From: Collinsella sp.
Lineage (GTDB): Bacteria > Actinomycetota > Coriobacteriia > Coriobacteriales > Coriobacteriaceae
Direction: 5' to 3'
Assembly (NCBI GenBank): GCA_019414265.1
Contig: DXMJ01000014.1
Location: forward strand, 1 to 44,003
DNA length: 44,003 bases
The notes under the pieces were generated by a model. That model was not told the origin of the DNA. It made no database searches and worked only from the letters and a program-made list of their open reading frames with translations. How positions within the stretch are numbered: position 1 is the stretch's first letter; every line of letters begins with the position of its first letter. Shown piece by piece: positions 15,102-23,815 of this stretch. A program made the position numbers and the translations under genes.

Positions 15102-17783
15102 CTAGTCCTCGAGCAGGTCCTCGATAAAGCCGACACGGTAGTTCTTGAAGATTACCTCGCCGCCGTCTTGCGTGGCGTCCAGATCGACATCGCCCATGAT
15201 GCCAAAATCGTGGTCGCCATCCTCGTCAGCAAAGATCTGGTGCACGTGCCATACGTGCGCGGTCTTCTCGTCGGACTCGTCGATGGAAAACATCGCGGCG
15301 CTGCGGGCATCTCCGTCGGTGAGGATTTCCTCGTGCTGCTCGTGGTAAGCGTCGAGTGCTTTTTGCCAGCGGATCTCGCTCATGCCCCAGTCGTCGTCGA
15401 GCTCGCCCAGGTCGCGAACGTGCTCGCGGGCGGCAAGGGTCACGCGGCGGAAGAGCGCGTTGCGCACCAACAGCGTGCAGCCGCGGCGGTCCGCCACGAC
15501 CTCGTCGATGCCCTGCGGCGGCGCAGCATCGAGGGCTGCCGGGTTGCCGGCGTTCTCCCACTCGTCCACCAGGCTCGAGTCCACCGAGCGCACCACAAAG
15601 CCGAGCCACGAGATAATGTCGCGCAGACGCTCGTCGCGCTTCTCGATGGGCACGGTGCGGTCGAGCGAACGGTAGGCCTCTGCCAGGTAACGCAGCAAAA
15701 TGCCCTCGGAACGGGCGATGCCGAGCTTTTGAATGTAACCCTTAAAATCGCTCGCGCTTTCCAGCATATCGCGCAGGACGCTTTTGGGAGAGAGCTGGTA
15801 GTCGTTTGCCCAGGGCACTTCCTGGCAGTACTTGTCGAAGGCGGCGTCGAGCAAGTCCTCGAGCGGTTTTTCGTAGGTGACATCCTGGATGCGCTCCAGG
15901 CGTTCCTCATATTCGACGCCGTCAGCCTTCATTTCGGCCATCGCGCGGTCGCGCGCTGCGCGCTCCTGAGCGCGCAGCACCTGCTTGGGATCCTCGAGCG
16001 TTGCCTCGACCATCGAGATCAGGTCCATGGTATAGGTCTCGCTCTCGGGATCGAGCAGCTCCAACGCGGCAAGCAAAAACGGCGAGAGCGGCTGGTCGAG
16101 CGCAAAGTCCTCGGGCAGGTCGACCGTCAGTGCGTAGTCGATGTCCGGCGCGGCGTCAGCCGGAGCGTCGGGTGCGGGCGGCACCTCGGTGCGCACGACG
16201 ACGCCGGAATCGATGAGCGTGGCGAAGATCTCGTCGGCACGAACCTCGAGCTTAGCCTTTTCCTCGGGGGTCTGCAGGCTCGTCTCGATGAGGTCGTGTA
16301 CGCGGGCTCGGGCATCGCCACCCTGCTCGACCACGCTAATCACCATGGAGTGCGTGATGCGCAGGCGCGGCTTGAGTGTCTCGGGCTGCGTCTCGATCAG
16401 GCGCTCGAACGTCTGCTTGTTCCAGGTGACAAAGCCCTCGGGGGCCTTCTTTTTTTTAATCTTGCGGAGCTTTTTGGGGTCGTCGCCCGCCTTGGCCATA
16501 AGCTTGGCATTCTCGATCTCGTGCTCGGGTGCCTCGGCGATGACCATGCCCTCGGTATCGAAGCCCGAGCGGCCGGCACGACCGGCAATCTGATGGAACT
16601 CGCGGGCGCGCAGACGACGCATCTTATAGCCATCGAACTTGGTGAGCGCGGTGAGCACCACGGTGTGGATGGGCACGTTGATACCGACGCCGAGCGTATC
16701 GGTGCCGCAGATGACGGGTAGCAGGCCCTGCTGCGCCAAGCGCTCGACCAGCAGGCGGTAGCGCGGCAACATGCCAGCATGGTGCACGCCGACGCCGCAT
16801 CCGAGCAAGCGCTTGAGGATTTTGCCGAAGGCCGTCGAGAAGCTCGTGCCCTTGGCCGCCTCCTTGATGGCCTCGCGCTGCTCCTTGTTGGCAATGCCAA
16901 AATTGGCGAGCGACTGTGCCGTCGCAAGTGCGGCATCCTGGCTAAAGTGCACGATATAGAGTGGGGCCTCGTCGCGGCGCATGGCGAGCTCGACCGTGCC
17001 CTCGAGGGAGGTCGTCACATAGTCGTAACTCAGCGGAACAGGACGCGGGGCGTCGACGACCAAGTCGCAAGCAGCGCCGGTGTGCTCCTCGAGTGAGGCG
17101 GCGATGGCAGTGACATCGCCGAGCGTGGCGCTCATGAGCATGAATTGCGTGTGAGGCAGGGTGAGCAGCGGCACCTGCCAGGCCCAACCGCGATCGGGGT
17201 CGGCAAAGTAGTGGAACTCGTCCATGGCGACGCAGCCAACATCGGCATCTTCGCCCTCGCGTAGTGCGTCGTTGGCGAGGATTTCTGCCGTACAGCAGAT
17301 GACGGGCGCCTTGGTGTTGATATGCGTGTCGCCGGTGATCATACCGACGTTATCGCGGCCGAGCACCTGCACAAGGTCGAAAAACTTCTCGCTGACCAGA
17401 GCCTTGATGGGGGCCGTGTAATAGCAGCGTTTGCCCTGTGCCATGCCCATAAAGAGCATGCCCAGCGCGACAAGCGACTTGCCCGATCCGGTCGGCGTGC
17501 CCAGAATGACGTGATCGCCGGCGGCTAGATCCATGAGGGCCTCTTCCTGGTGGTCCCACAGCTCAATACCGCGATCGCTCGTCCATTCAAAGAAGCGCTC
17601 GAAGGCCTGGTCGGGCGTGAGCCACGGTTCGGGCTCGCTGCCGTCCTCGGGCTCCCACCAGGTGGGGGAGAGCGCACCGAGTGAGCCGAATTCGGCTTCG
17701 GTTCCCGTGCCGCCCGAGAATGAACTGGCGGCTCCGGCACCGGGGACGGTGCTGGCGGCGATATCTGTCGTGGTCTGTGCCAT
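15102..17783 (-). CDS. DEAD/DEAH-box helicase with DUF3516 (Ski2-like)
   Basis: 893-residue superfamily 2 helicase of a type common in Actinomycetota. Motifs: Walker A TPTGSGKS (96-103), TAPIKALVSEKF, the DEFH box (188-191), SATLG, GVGVHHAGMLPRYR, GTDTLGVGINVP and QIAGRAGRSGFD. The remainder is the DUF3516 C-terminal region, whose role is unknown; RNA processing or repair are plausible. The first 45 residues are low complexity. The ATG at 17783 is preceded by GAGAGAAAG. No partner gene is in an operon with it. The third 119-bp element lies upstream. Confidence 0.92.
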   Translation of the reverse strand: MAQTTTDIAASTVPGAGAASSFSGGTGTEAEFGSLGALSPTWWEPEDGSEPEPWLTPDQAFERFFEWTSDRGIELWDHQEEALMDLAAGDHVILGTPTGSGKSLVALGMLFMGMAQGKRCYYTAPIKALVSEKFFDLVQVLGRDNVGMITGDTHINTKAPVICCTAEILANDALREGEDADVGCVAMDEFHYFADPDRGWAWQVPLLTLPHTQFMLMSATLGDVTAIAASLEEHTGAACDLVVDAPRPVPLSYDYVTTSLEGTVELAMRRDEAPLYIVHFSQDAALATAQSLANFGIANKEQREAIKEAAKGTSFSTAFGKILKRLLGCGVGVHHAGMLPRYRLLVERLAQQGLLPVICGTDTLGVGINVPIHTVVLTALTKFDGYKMRRLRAREFHQIAGRAGRSGFDTEGMVIAEAPEHEIENAKLMAKAGDDPKKLRKIKKKKAPEGFVTWNKQTFERLIETQPETLKPRLRITHSMVISVVEQGGDARARVHDLIETSLQTPEEKAKLEVRADEIFATLIDSGVVVRTEVPPAPDAPADAAPDIDYALTVDLPEDFALDQPLSPFLLAALELLDPESETYTMDLISMVEATLEDPKQVLRAQERAARDRAMAEMKADGVEYEERLERIQDVTYEKPLEDLLDAAFDKYCQEVPWANDYQLSPKSVLRDMLESASDFKGYIQKLGIARSEGILLRYLAEAYRSLDRTVPIEKRDERLRDIISWLGFVVRSVDSSLVDEWENAGNPAALDAAPPQGIDEVVADRRGCTLLVRNALFRRVTLAAREHVRDLGELDDDWGMSEIRWQKALDAYHEQHEEILTDGDARSAAMFSIDESDEKTAHVWHVHQIFADEDGDHDFGIMGDVDLDATQDGGEVIFKNYRVGFIEDLLED

Positions 17784-17906
17784 GTGTTTGCTTTCTCTCG
17801 CGATTGTCCGCCAACTATTATGGCGTAGCGTCGCATCGATGCGTTCGCAGGCAAGAAAATGCAGGAAATGGGCGTTCTGCCCAGCCGTTTAGTGTAGTCG
17901 CTAGCC

Positions 17907-18025
17907 AAGTGAGTAGACTTTTTGCGATATTGCGAGCACATGACTTTTGCGCAAGGGTTCTACCTGCGGTTTTATGTTTCGCTATGCGGGCTGTGCCTGG
18001 CTATTGCAAAAAAGTCTACTCACTT
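17907..18025 (+). mobile_element. 119-bp element with terminal inverted repeats, copy C
   Basis: The ends AAGTGAGTAGACTTTT and AAAAGTCTACTCACTT are identical to copy A, the length is again exactly 119, and ACCTGCG sits at 57-63. Here the terminal pairing extends inward with one bulge (TTGCGATA against TATTGCAA), so the transcript would form a stem of more than 20 pairs. It lies in the gap between the DUF3516 helicase promoter region and the 3-prime end of trmB; the 309-base gap otherwise shows no gene. Confidence 0.85.
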
Positions 18026-18092
18026 AGGTTTGAGGGCCGTTCGCTGGCGCCAATTTGCGCTTGTTTGCCGACGCCGCGACCATCAGAAGCCC

Positions 18093-18932
18093 CTAGGACT
18101 CTTGCGGCAGGCGCTTCTTGCCTTTGCGGGCGCGGTTTCTAAAGTTCTCGACGGCCTCTTCCATGCCCAGAGGTACATAGGTGAGCTCATCGAGGTTTTC
18201 GGGCAGGTAGCAGGCAAGGCTTTGCTCCTGCGCGCGGCCCGCCGCGAGCTGTTCATTGCTGGGCTGCGCGCCGGGTGTGGCGCAAATGCCATAGACGACG
18301 GCACCCATCTCGCGCGTGCGGCATTCGTACTCGGTCTCGGGATGCTCGGGATGGTCGCGGCGGACGTCGTCGCTTACCCAAAGCGTGTCGTAGCCGGCCG
18401 CGGCAAACTGCCCCAGGGCGTAGTCGCGCAATGGCTTACTGTCGGTTCGCAGTGTGACGGTGGCGCCGGCTGAAAAGAGCGGGCGGTAGAGCATCAGATG
18501 GTCGACATGGACGAGTCGTTTTTTGGCGTACTTGGCCTTGGGCTGCGGCGTGGGAAAGTTAATGGTAATGGCATCGAGCTCGCCTGCGGCAAACAGCTGC
18601 GGCAGCGATGCGGCGCCTCGGGGCAGGACGAGTGCGTTGGACAGCTCCTGCTCGCAGATTTTCTGTGCGGCATAGGCGATGCAGATGGGCTCCTGGTCCA
18701 TACCGATAAAGAGGGTGTTTGGCTCGTGGGCCGCGCGCTCTACAAGGTACGTTCCCTTGCCACAGCCAAGATCCAGGTGAAGGTGTTCGAAGGGCTTGCT
18801 GCCAACTGGCGCGCAAGCCTCGCGCCAATCTCCGGCATAGGCCTCGGGGTTCGTCTCAATCGCATCGGCGTAGCGCTCCAGGCGCTCCTCGAGCACAAAG
18901 TTCTTAGGCGTGCGAACGTGGACGGCTCCCAT
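18093..18932 (-). CDS. trmB: tRNA (guanine46-N7)-methyltransferase TrmB, divergent
   Basis: SAM-dependent enzyme that methylates G46 of tRNA. 279 residues, longer than typical TrmB because of a C-terminal basic tail. The SAM-binding motif is LDLGCGKGTYL (53-63), followed by IGMDQEPI and a conserved LRTDSKPL. The family signature usually read FPDPWPKKR appears here as NFPTPQPKAK (125-134), with Asp and Trp replaced. AAGGAG lies four bases upstream of the ATG at 18932. The assignment is to the TrmB family; the altered signature leaves catalytic detail open. Confidence 0.82.
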   Translation of the reverse strand: MGAVHVRTPKNFVLEERLERYADAIETNPEAYAGDWREACAPVGSKPFEHLHLDLGCGKGTYLVERAAHEPNTLFIGMDQEPICIAYAAQKICEQELSNALVLPRGAASLPQLFAAGELDAITINFPTPQPKAKYAKKRLVHVDHLMLYRPLFSAGATVTLRTDSKPLRDYALGQFAAAGYDTLWVSDDVRRDHPEHPETEYECRTREMGAVVYGICATPGAQPSNEQLAAGRAQEQSLACYLPENLDELTYVPLGMEEAVENFRNRARKGKKRLPQES

Positions 18933-19050
18933 GAGGCTCCTTGGTCATAAGTATGGAACGCATAGCTGCACGTTCCGTCAATGGGTTGAAAAAGGGTGGG
19001 CGCAATGTGCCCGAAAGTTGCGGTGCGGCTCGGCGACGAGTCGTCAATGC

Positions 19051-19923
19051 CTACAGGCGCTTAAGAATCACATAGCGGTTGAGCTCGCCGCTGCGACCGT
19101 CGGCATGGAAACGCTCAAGCTCGCGCACGGGGACCTCGCCGCTCTTGTAGAACGTACGGACGCCGCGCACCAGGTCGGTGATCTGCTGATCATCAAAGTG
19201 ATGGCAATAACGGTAGGCGTGACGGTCGTTTTGCCAGCCAATGAGGTGGTCGCCGGCTTCAAACTGCGCGGAATCGTAACCCTCAAACGGCGGGGTGAGC
19301 TCGGCGCGGGCTTCGGCGCGAACGGCCTTGCGCGCCATGCGCTCGTCGTTCATAAACTCCCAAAAACTGATGGCGATGATGCCACCCGGGCGCGTTTGGC
19401 GCACCAAGGCATCAAGTACGCGTACACGGTACTCGCACGACGGCACATGGTGCATAAAGCCAAAGCAGACCGAGATGTCGGCGAGCGGGGCGTCGAAAAG
19501 CACGTCGGGTGTCTCGGCGGGGTTGAGCTTCATAAGGGCGTCGAGTACGTCGAGTTCCTGGAAGTGCAGGTTGGGAATGCGCAGGGCGTGGCCGCGTGCA
19601 TCGATGGCCAGGTCCTGGCACGAGTCGACACCATAGAACTCGAAGGGGCAGCTGGCGTCTGCCGAGGGGCTCGTGCCGTCCACGCCTTTGGCAGCCAGCG
19701 TGCCGCCGGCGGCAAAGTTCTCGAAGCGCATGTTGCCGCAGGCAAGGTCGAAGACGCGGACGGGATGCTCGATCGTGGCGACGTCGAGCTGTTCGAGCGC
19801 AATGTCCATGGTGCGCACCCAGCCGGGCCACGGGGCCTGACGCGTATCGGAAAAGGAGGCGGAGTGCTCGCGATAGAACGTGTTGTTGAGCTGGATGAGC
19901 GATGAGGCGAAATCGCGGTTCAC
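19051..19923 (-). CDS. Class I SAM-dependent methyltransferase
   Basis: About 290 residues. The Rossmann motif I is VFDLACGNMRF (57-67), followed by FYGVDSCQDL, ISVCFGFMHHVPS and RPGGIIAISFWEF, an order that recalls TRM9/ALKBH8-like methyltransferases. The substrate is unknown, though the neighbour trmB makes tRNA one possibility. I choose the GTG at 19923 because GGAGGGAG lies nine bases upstream; the frame is open to an ATG at 19971, which would include that site. A weak hairpin with a T-run on the minus strand follows near 19000-19020. It is divergent from the XRE regulator. Confidence 0.78.
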   Translation of the reverse strand: MNRDFASSLIQLNNTFYREHSASFSDTRQAPWPGWVRTMDIALEQLDVATIEHPVRVFDLACGNMRFENFAAGGTLAAKGVDGTSPSADASCPFEFYGVDSCQDLAIDARGHALRIPNLHFQELDVLDALMKLNPAETPDVLFDAPLADISVCFGFMHHVPSCEYRVRVLDALVRQTRPGGIIAISFWEFMNDERMARKAVRAEARAELTPPFEGYDSAQFEAGDHLIGWQNDRHAYRYCHHFDDQQITDLVRGVRTFYKSGEVPVRELERFHADGRSGELNRYVILKRL

Positions 19924-20190
19924 GGCGCGGGACTCCCTCCGTTGGCGGTGCGGAATAAACAGTACGACCATACTACCGTTAACGCCGCAACGGGGACAAC
20001 CAAGCTACGGGTCATTGCTTTGTTTGGACACATTTCCGCAGCTCATATGCACCCGCAACCGCCGGTTGTCAAAAATCTCACTAGAATAGGTGGCATGCTT
20101 TTGGCGGTGGCGGATAGATTTTTAACTGTGCAAGGCGCCTTAAGAACAAAAACGGTCCGGCGGCACGGCTGGCATCACATAGGAGGAACC
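19924..20190. promoter_or_regulatory. Divergent control region with CAACCG-C-CGGTTG palindrome
   Basis: A 267-base gap between the methyltransferase and the XRE regulator. CAACCGCCGGTTG (20056-20068) is a perfect 13-base palindrome and could be an autoregulatory operator. TAGAAT near 20090 could be a -10 element. No gene is evident inside. Confidence 0.35.
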
Positions 20191-20913
20191 ATGAATGTAG
20201 AAACTGCGCAGCGGCTCGCCGACCTTCGTCGCAGCAAGGGTTTTAGCCAAGAAGGGTTGGCGCGAAAGCTGGGACTGTCGCGCCAGGCGGTCAGTAAATG
20301 GGAGCGTGCGGAGAGCTCGCCCGATACCGAGAACCTGATCTCGCTCGCAAAACTCTATGGCGTGAGTTTGGACGAGCTCCTCAATCCGAGTGACGAGATC
20401 GAGGACGATATCGAATTTGAGAACGAGGACCGCGCCCGTCAGCGCGAGGCCGAGGCCGCGGAGCGTGCCCGCACCCATGAGGCAGCGGCGCGCGCCACCG
20501 AGGCGGCAACACAGGCGAGTGATGCCGCGGCCAAGGCGGCGCAGGCGGCGAGTTGGAGCGCGCAGGCTGCCAATGCGGCGACGGCTCAGGTGACGGGTGC
20601 CGGTGCGACCAGCGTGACTCCGGTGAAAGGTCCGTTCCAGTCGTTCCCGTATTGGGCTGTGTGCTGGCTGCTGTTCTTTTTGCTGATGTTCCTGTTTGGC
20701 GCCGGCCCCTTTGCCGCACTGATCTTCTTTACGATTCCCATCTATCACTGGGTGGCGCGTGCGCTCGATGGTGATTGGGCGCGCGGGGATATTCAGGTTG
20801 GTCCGGCACCGGCGGTCGCTATGACTAAGGGGAAGAACGTTTCCGCTTCGGTTGACGCTGACATGGCTGCCGCGGCCACCGCTGAGCCGATTGCCAAAGA
20901 GGGTGATGAATGA
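20191..20913 (+). CDS. XRE-family regulator with C-terminal membrane segments
   Basis: 240 residues. An N-terminal Cro/C1-type helix-turn-helix occupies about 5-60 (LADLRRSKGFSQEGLARKLGLSRQAVSKWERAESSPD). An Ala/Glu/Arg-rich linker follows, then one or two hydrophobic segments (WAVCWLLFFLLMFLFGAGPFAALIFFTIPIYHW), then a polar tail. AGGAGG precedes the ATG at 20191. Its stop overlaps the start of the DUF4097 gene (ATGA type), so the two are translationally coupled. A membrane-tethered regulator sensing envelope state is a reasonable inference. Confidence 0.82.
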   Translation: MNVETAQRLADLRRSKGFSQEGLARKLGLSRQAVSKWERAESSPDTENLISLAKLYGVSLDELLNPSDEIEDDIEFENEDRARQREAEAAERARTHEAAARATEAATQASDAAAKAAQAASWSAQAANAATAQVTGAGATSVTPVKGPFQSFPYWAVCWLLFFLLMFLFGAGPFAALIFFTIPIYHWVARALDGDWARGDIQVGPAPAVAMTKGKNVSASVDADMAAAATAEPIAKEGDE

Positions 20914-21809
20914 TGAAGCTTTCGCATGAATCCAAGGTACGCTTGGGTGTTGGCATCGGAGCGTTTGTGCTTATCATCGGGCTTGTCTTTGGTGCTTCGC
21001 AGCTATTGGCTCATTCCGATATGGTGCGTACGACCGGTATTCTATCTGGAGATTTGTCTGATTTTGACGATATGTTTGACGACGATGATCTCTTGGATAG
21101 CGGTAACTATTCCGCTCGGCCTCAGCAGCTTTCGAGCGAAACGTTTGATGCCGACGCGTTCCAATCGCTCGACTTGGACGTGACGTCGGGGACGGTCGAG
21201 GTTAAATGTGTCTCTGGCGGCCCGGTGCGTGTTATCGAAAGCGGTCGCGTTGCGAAGGGAACGTCTGCTTCTGATGCGGCTACCCGGAACCTTGCTGAGG
21301 TCAAGGGCTCTACGCTCAAGATCAGTCAGTTCGACTACGATGATAAGCGCGCGATTGACCGCACAATTACCATTGAGCTGCCGCGAGATGTTGCGGATAA
21401 CCTGGTGGGCATTACGGCGAATGTAGGGTCGGGCGACCTGGCGGTCGCGGACATTGCGTGCCATGATCTGGTTATAACGTTGAATTCGGGAGACGTTGAG
21501 TTTACGGGCACCGTGACCGACACCCTGAATGCCGAGGTCGGTTCGGGCGACATGACGTTCGATCTCTACCAGGCGCCCGCGAAGTCGATGGACGTGAGTG
21601 TGGGCTCGGGTGATGTGGAGATGACGGTTCCGAACTCTACGGGCTTTAAGGCGAGCCTCACCTTGGGCAGCGGCGACTTCGAGAGCGATTTCCTTCCGCT
21701 TGACTACGACGGCGAGACCATTTTGAATCTTGAATTCGATAATGGCGATAAGTCCGCCACGTATCGTTTTGAGGTTGGTTCGGGCGACATGTCATTTGAT
21801 TCAGAGTGA
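20910..21809 (+). CDS. DUF4097-family beta-strand repeat protein
   Basis: About 299 residues. One N-terminal membrane helix (about 12-34) anchors an acidic linker and an extracytoplasmic beta-helix-like domain. The repeat unit ends in G-S-G-D: VGSGDLAV, LNSGDVEF, VGSGDMTF, VGSGDVEM, LGSGDFES and VGSGDMSF. DUF4097 proteins often sit beside XRE or PadR regulators and are thought to belong to envelope-stress systems. It is coupled to the XRE gene by a 4-base overlap, and a terminator follows. Confidence 0.85.
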   Translation: MMKLSHESKVRLGVGIGAFVLIIGLVFGASQLLAHSDMVRTTGILSGDLSDFDDMFDDDDLLDSGNYSARPQQLSSETFDADAFQSLDLDVTSGTVEVKCVSGGPVRVIESGRVAKGTSASDAATRNLAEVKGSTLKISQFDYDDKRAIDRTITIELPRDVADNLVGITANVGSGDLAVADIACHDLVITLNSGDVEFTGTVTDTLNAEVGSGDMTFDLYQAPAKSMDVSVGSGDVEMTVPNSTGFKASLTLGSGDFESDFLPLDYDGETILNLEFDNGDKSATYRFEVGSGDMSFDSE

Positions 21810-21857
21810 CGGGCGGTTATCGAAGACTTATAAACCATAGCTGCGCTGTTTGATGGA

Positions 21858-21892
21858 GGCGCCGGAGCCGTGACGGGCTCCGGCGCCTTTGC
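21858..21892 (+). terminator. Terminator of the XRE-DUF4097 operon
   Basis: GGCGCCGGAGCC (21858-21869) pairs perfectly with GGCTCCGGCGCC (21876-21887), followed by TTTGCCTTT. Confidence 0.88.
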
Positions 21893-21907
21893 CTTTACAA
21901 TGGGGGC

Positions 21908-23815
21908 ATGGAACAGATTATCTTGAACATACTTGAGGCCCTGCGTCGCGGCGAGACCGTGGACGACAAGGCGCTCGTCAAACTGATACATGCCGAGGCG
22001 CGCCGTGAGGGTGCCGACAAACGCGATTTGGCCAAGCGCCGTCTGCTGCCGTTCTACCAGCGGGTTAAACGTGAGGAGCCGGCTCGTTGGGCTGCGTGGA
22101 ATGTCGATACCGAGCTGGAACGTCGACTGCTGCAGGTGCTGCGTATGAAGCCTCGTCGCACGGCTTCGGGCGTGGCGACCATTACCGTCATTACCAAGCC
22201 CTGGCCATGCTCGGGCGATTGCCTGTTTTGCCCCAATGACCTGCGCATGCCTAAAAGCTATCTGCACGCCGAGCCGGCGTGCGCCCGTGCGGAGCAAAAC
22301 TGCTTTGACCCGTATCTGCAGGTGAGCGCTCGTCTGACCGCGCTTTCGCAGATGGGGCATGCGACCGACAAGATAGAGCTCATCGTGCTCGGTGGCACCT
22401 GGAGCGACTATCCGCAAGGGTATCAAACGTGGTTTATGTCGGAGCTTTTCCGTGCGCTCAATGACGATGCCGTCGCCGGCGTGGCGGCAAACCCCATGTT
22501 GGCGCGTCCGGGCATCAGCCGTGCCGAGGCAGGGCGCCTGCTCGATGACGCTCCCGCCGATGCCCTGCCGCCGGTGGTAACAGAGCGCCGCGAGCGCTAT
22601 CGGGCTGCCGGCATTGCGACAGACGAGGCTGAGCTTGCTGCCGGCGTTGCCGACGAGCAGGGGCGTGTGGATGCTGTCGTTGGTGGCTATAACCGCGCAG
22701 TGCGCCGTCTGTACGGCCCCGGTACGCCATGGGGCGAGGCTGCCGAGTGGCAGACGGCAACGATGGAGGAGCTTGAGCGTCAGCAGCGCATCAACGAGAC
22801 GGCGAAGCATCGCGTGGTGGGGCTCGTTATCGAGACGCGCCCCGATGCCGTAACGCCGCAGGCCCTCACGCTCATCCGCCGCCTGGGTTGCACCAAGATT
22901 CAGATGGGTATTCAGAGTCTTGACCAGCATCTACTCGATATCAACGAGCGCCGCATTTCGGTGGCGCAGATCGAGCGGGCGTTTTCGCTCGCGCGCCTGT
23001 TTGGCTTTAAGATCCACGCGCACTTTATGCTCAACTTGCTGGGCGCCACGCCTGATGGGGACAAGTGCGACTACGAGCGCTTTATGACCGAGGGCGCCTT
23101 TATGCCCGACGAGGTCAAGGTCTACCCGTGCGCGCTCATCGAGGGCTCGCGTCTGGTGGGCTGTTACGAGCGTGGCGAGTGGCGCCCCTATACCGAGGAC
23201 GAGCTGCTCGATGTGTTGGCCGACGACATCGTGGTGACGCCGGCGTTCTGCCGCATCAGCCGCATGATCCGCGACTTTAGCTCCGATGACATCATGGTGG
23301 GCAACAAGAAACCCAACCTGCGCCAGCTCGTTGAGAACCGCTTGGCTGCTTGGGGTGACGGTGCGACGGTGCGTGAGATTCGCTATCGCGAGATCAGCAC
23401 GGCGGGCGCCGACCTGGACGAGTTGACCCTTGACGAGGAAGTGGCGTACGAGACGCCGGTGACGCACGAGCGCTTTTTGCAGTGGGTGACACCGCAGGGC
23501 AAAATCGCGGGCTTTTTGCGCCTGTCGCTGCCCGACCGCGCGTTTGTTGCCGCGCATGCGGACGAGTTGCCGACGGTGTCGGACGAGGCGATGATTCGCG
23601 AGGTTCACGTGTATGGCATGGCGGCGCGCGTGGGCGATCAAGGCCAGGCGGCGCAGCATCACGGGTTAGGGCGTTTGCTCGTAGAACGTGCGTGCGAGAT
23701 TGCCCGGGATGCGGGTTATGCGCGTATCAACGTGATTAGCGCGATTGGCACACGTGAGTACTATCGTCATCTTGGATTTTATGACCATGGCCTTTATCTG
23801 CAAAAGGAGCTCTAG
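21908..23815 (+). CDS. elp3: Elp3-family radical SAM / acetyltransferase tRNA-modifying enzyme
   Basis: 635 residues. A radical SAM domain has its iron-sulfur cysteines at Cys101, Cys105 and Cys108 (PCSGDCLFCPND), followed by IELIVLGGTWSDYP, IETRPDAVTPQ and QMGIQSLD. A GNAT acetyltransferase domain at the end has REVHVYGMA, HGLGRLLVERA and YYRHLGFY. Together they define Elp3, which installs carboxymethyl groups on U34 of tRNA. About 110 residues (roughly 185-300) are inserted in the radical SAM part relative to shorter homologues. The ATG at 21908 has a G-run close upstream. It abuts the next gene with no spacer. Confidence 0.9.
   Translation: MEQIILNILEALRRGETVDDKALVKLIHAEARREGADKRDLAKRRLLPFYQRVKREEPARWAAWNVDTELERRLLQVLRMKPRRTASGVATITVITKPWPCSGDCLFCPNDLRMPKSYLHAEPACARAEQNCFDPYLQVSARLTALSQMGHATDKIELIVLGGTWSDYPQGYQTWFMSELFRALNDDAVAGVAANPMLARPGISRAEAGRLLDDAPADALPPVVTERRERYRAAGIATDEAELAAGVADEQGRVDAVVGGYNRAVRRLYGPGTPWGEAAEWQTATMEELERQQRINETAKHRVVGLVIETRPDAVTPQALTLIRRLGCTKIQMGIQSLDQHLLDINERRISVAQIERAFSLARLFGFKIHAHFMLNLLGATPDGDKCDYERFMTEGAFMPDEVKVYPCALIEGSRLVGCYERGEWRPYTEDELLDVLADDIVVTPAFCRISRMIRDFSSDDIMVGNKKPNLRQLVENRLAAWGDGATVREIRYREISTAGADLDELTLDEEVAYETPVTHERFLQWVTPQGKIAGFLRLSLPDRAFVAAHADELPTVSDEAMIREVHVYGMAARVGDQGQAAQHHGLGRLLVERACEIARDAGYARINVISAIGTREYYRHLGFYDHGLYLQKEL

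Noticed and set aside
15168..16721. 517-codon plus-strand frame opposite the DUF3516 helicase
   Set aside because: High-GC antisense shadow; the helicase motifs on the other strand are unambiguous.
21704..22930. 408-codon minus-strand frame over DUF4097 and elp3
   Set aside because: Spans two certain plus-strand genes and a terminator; no recognisable protein.
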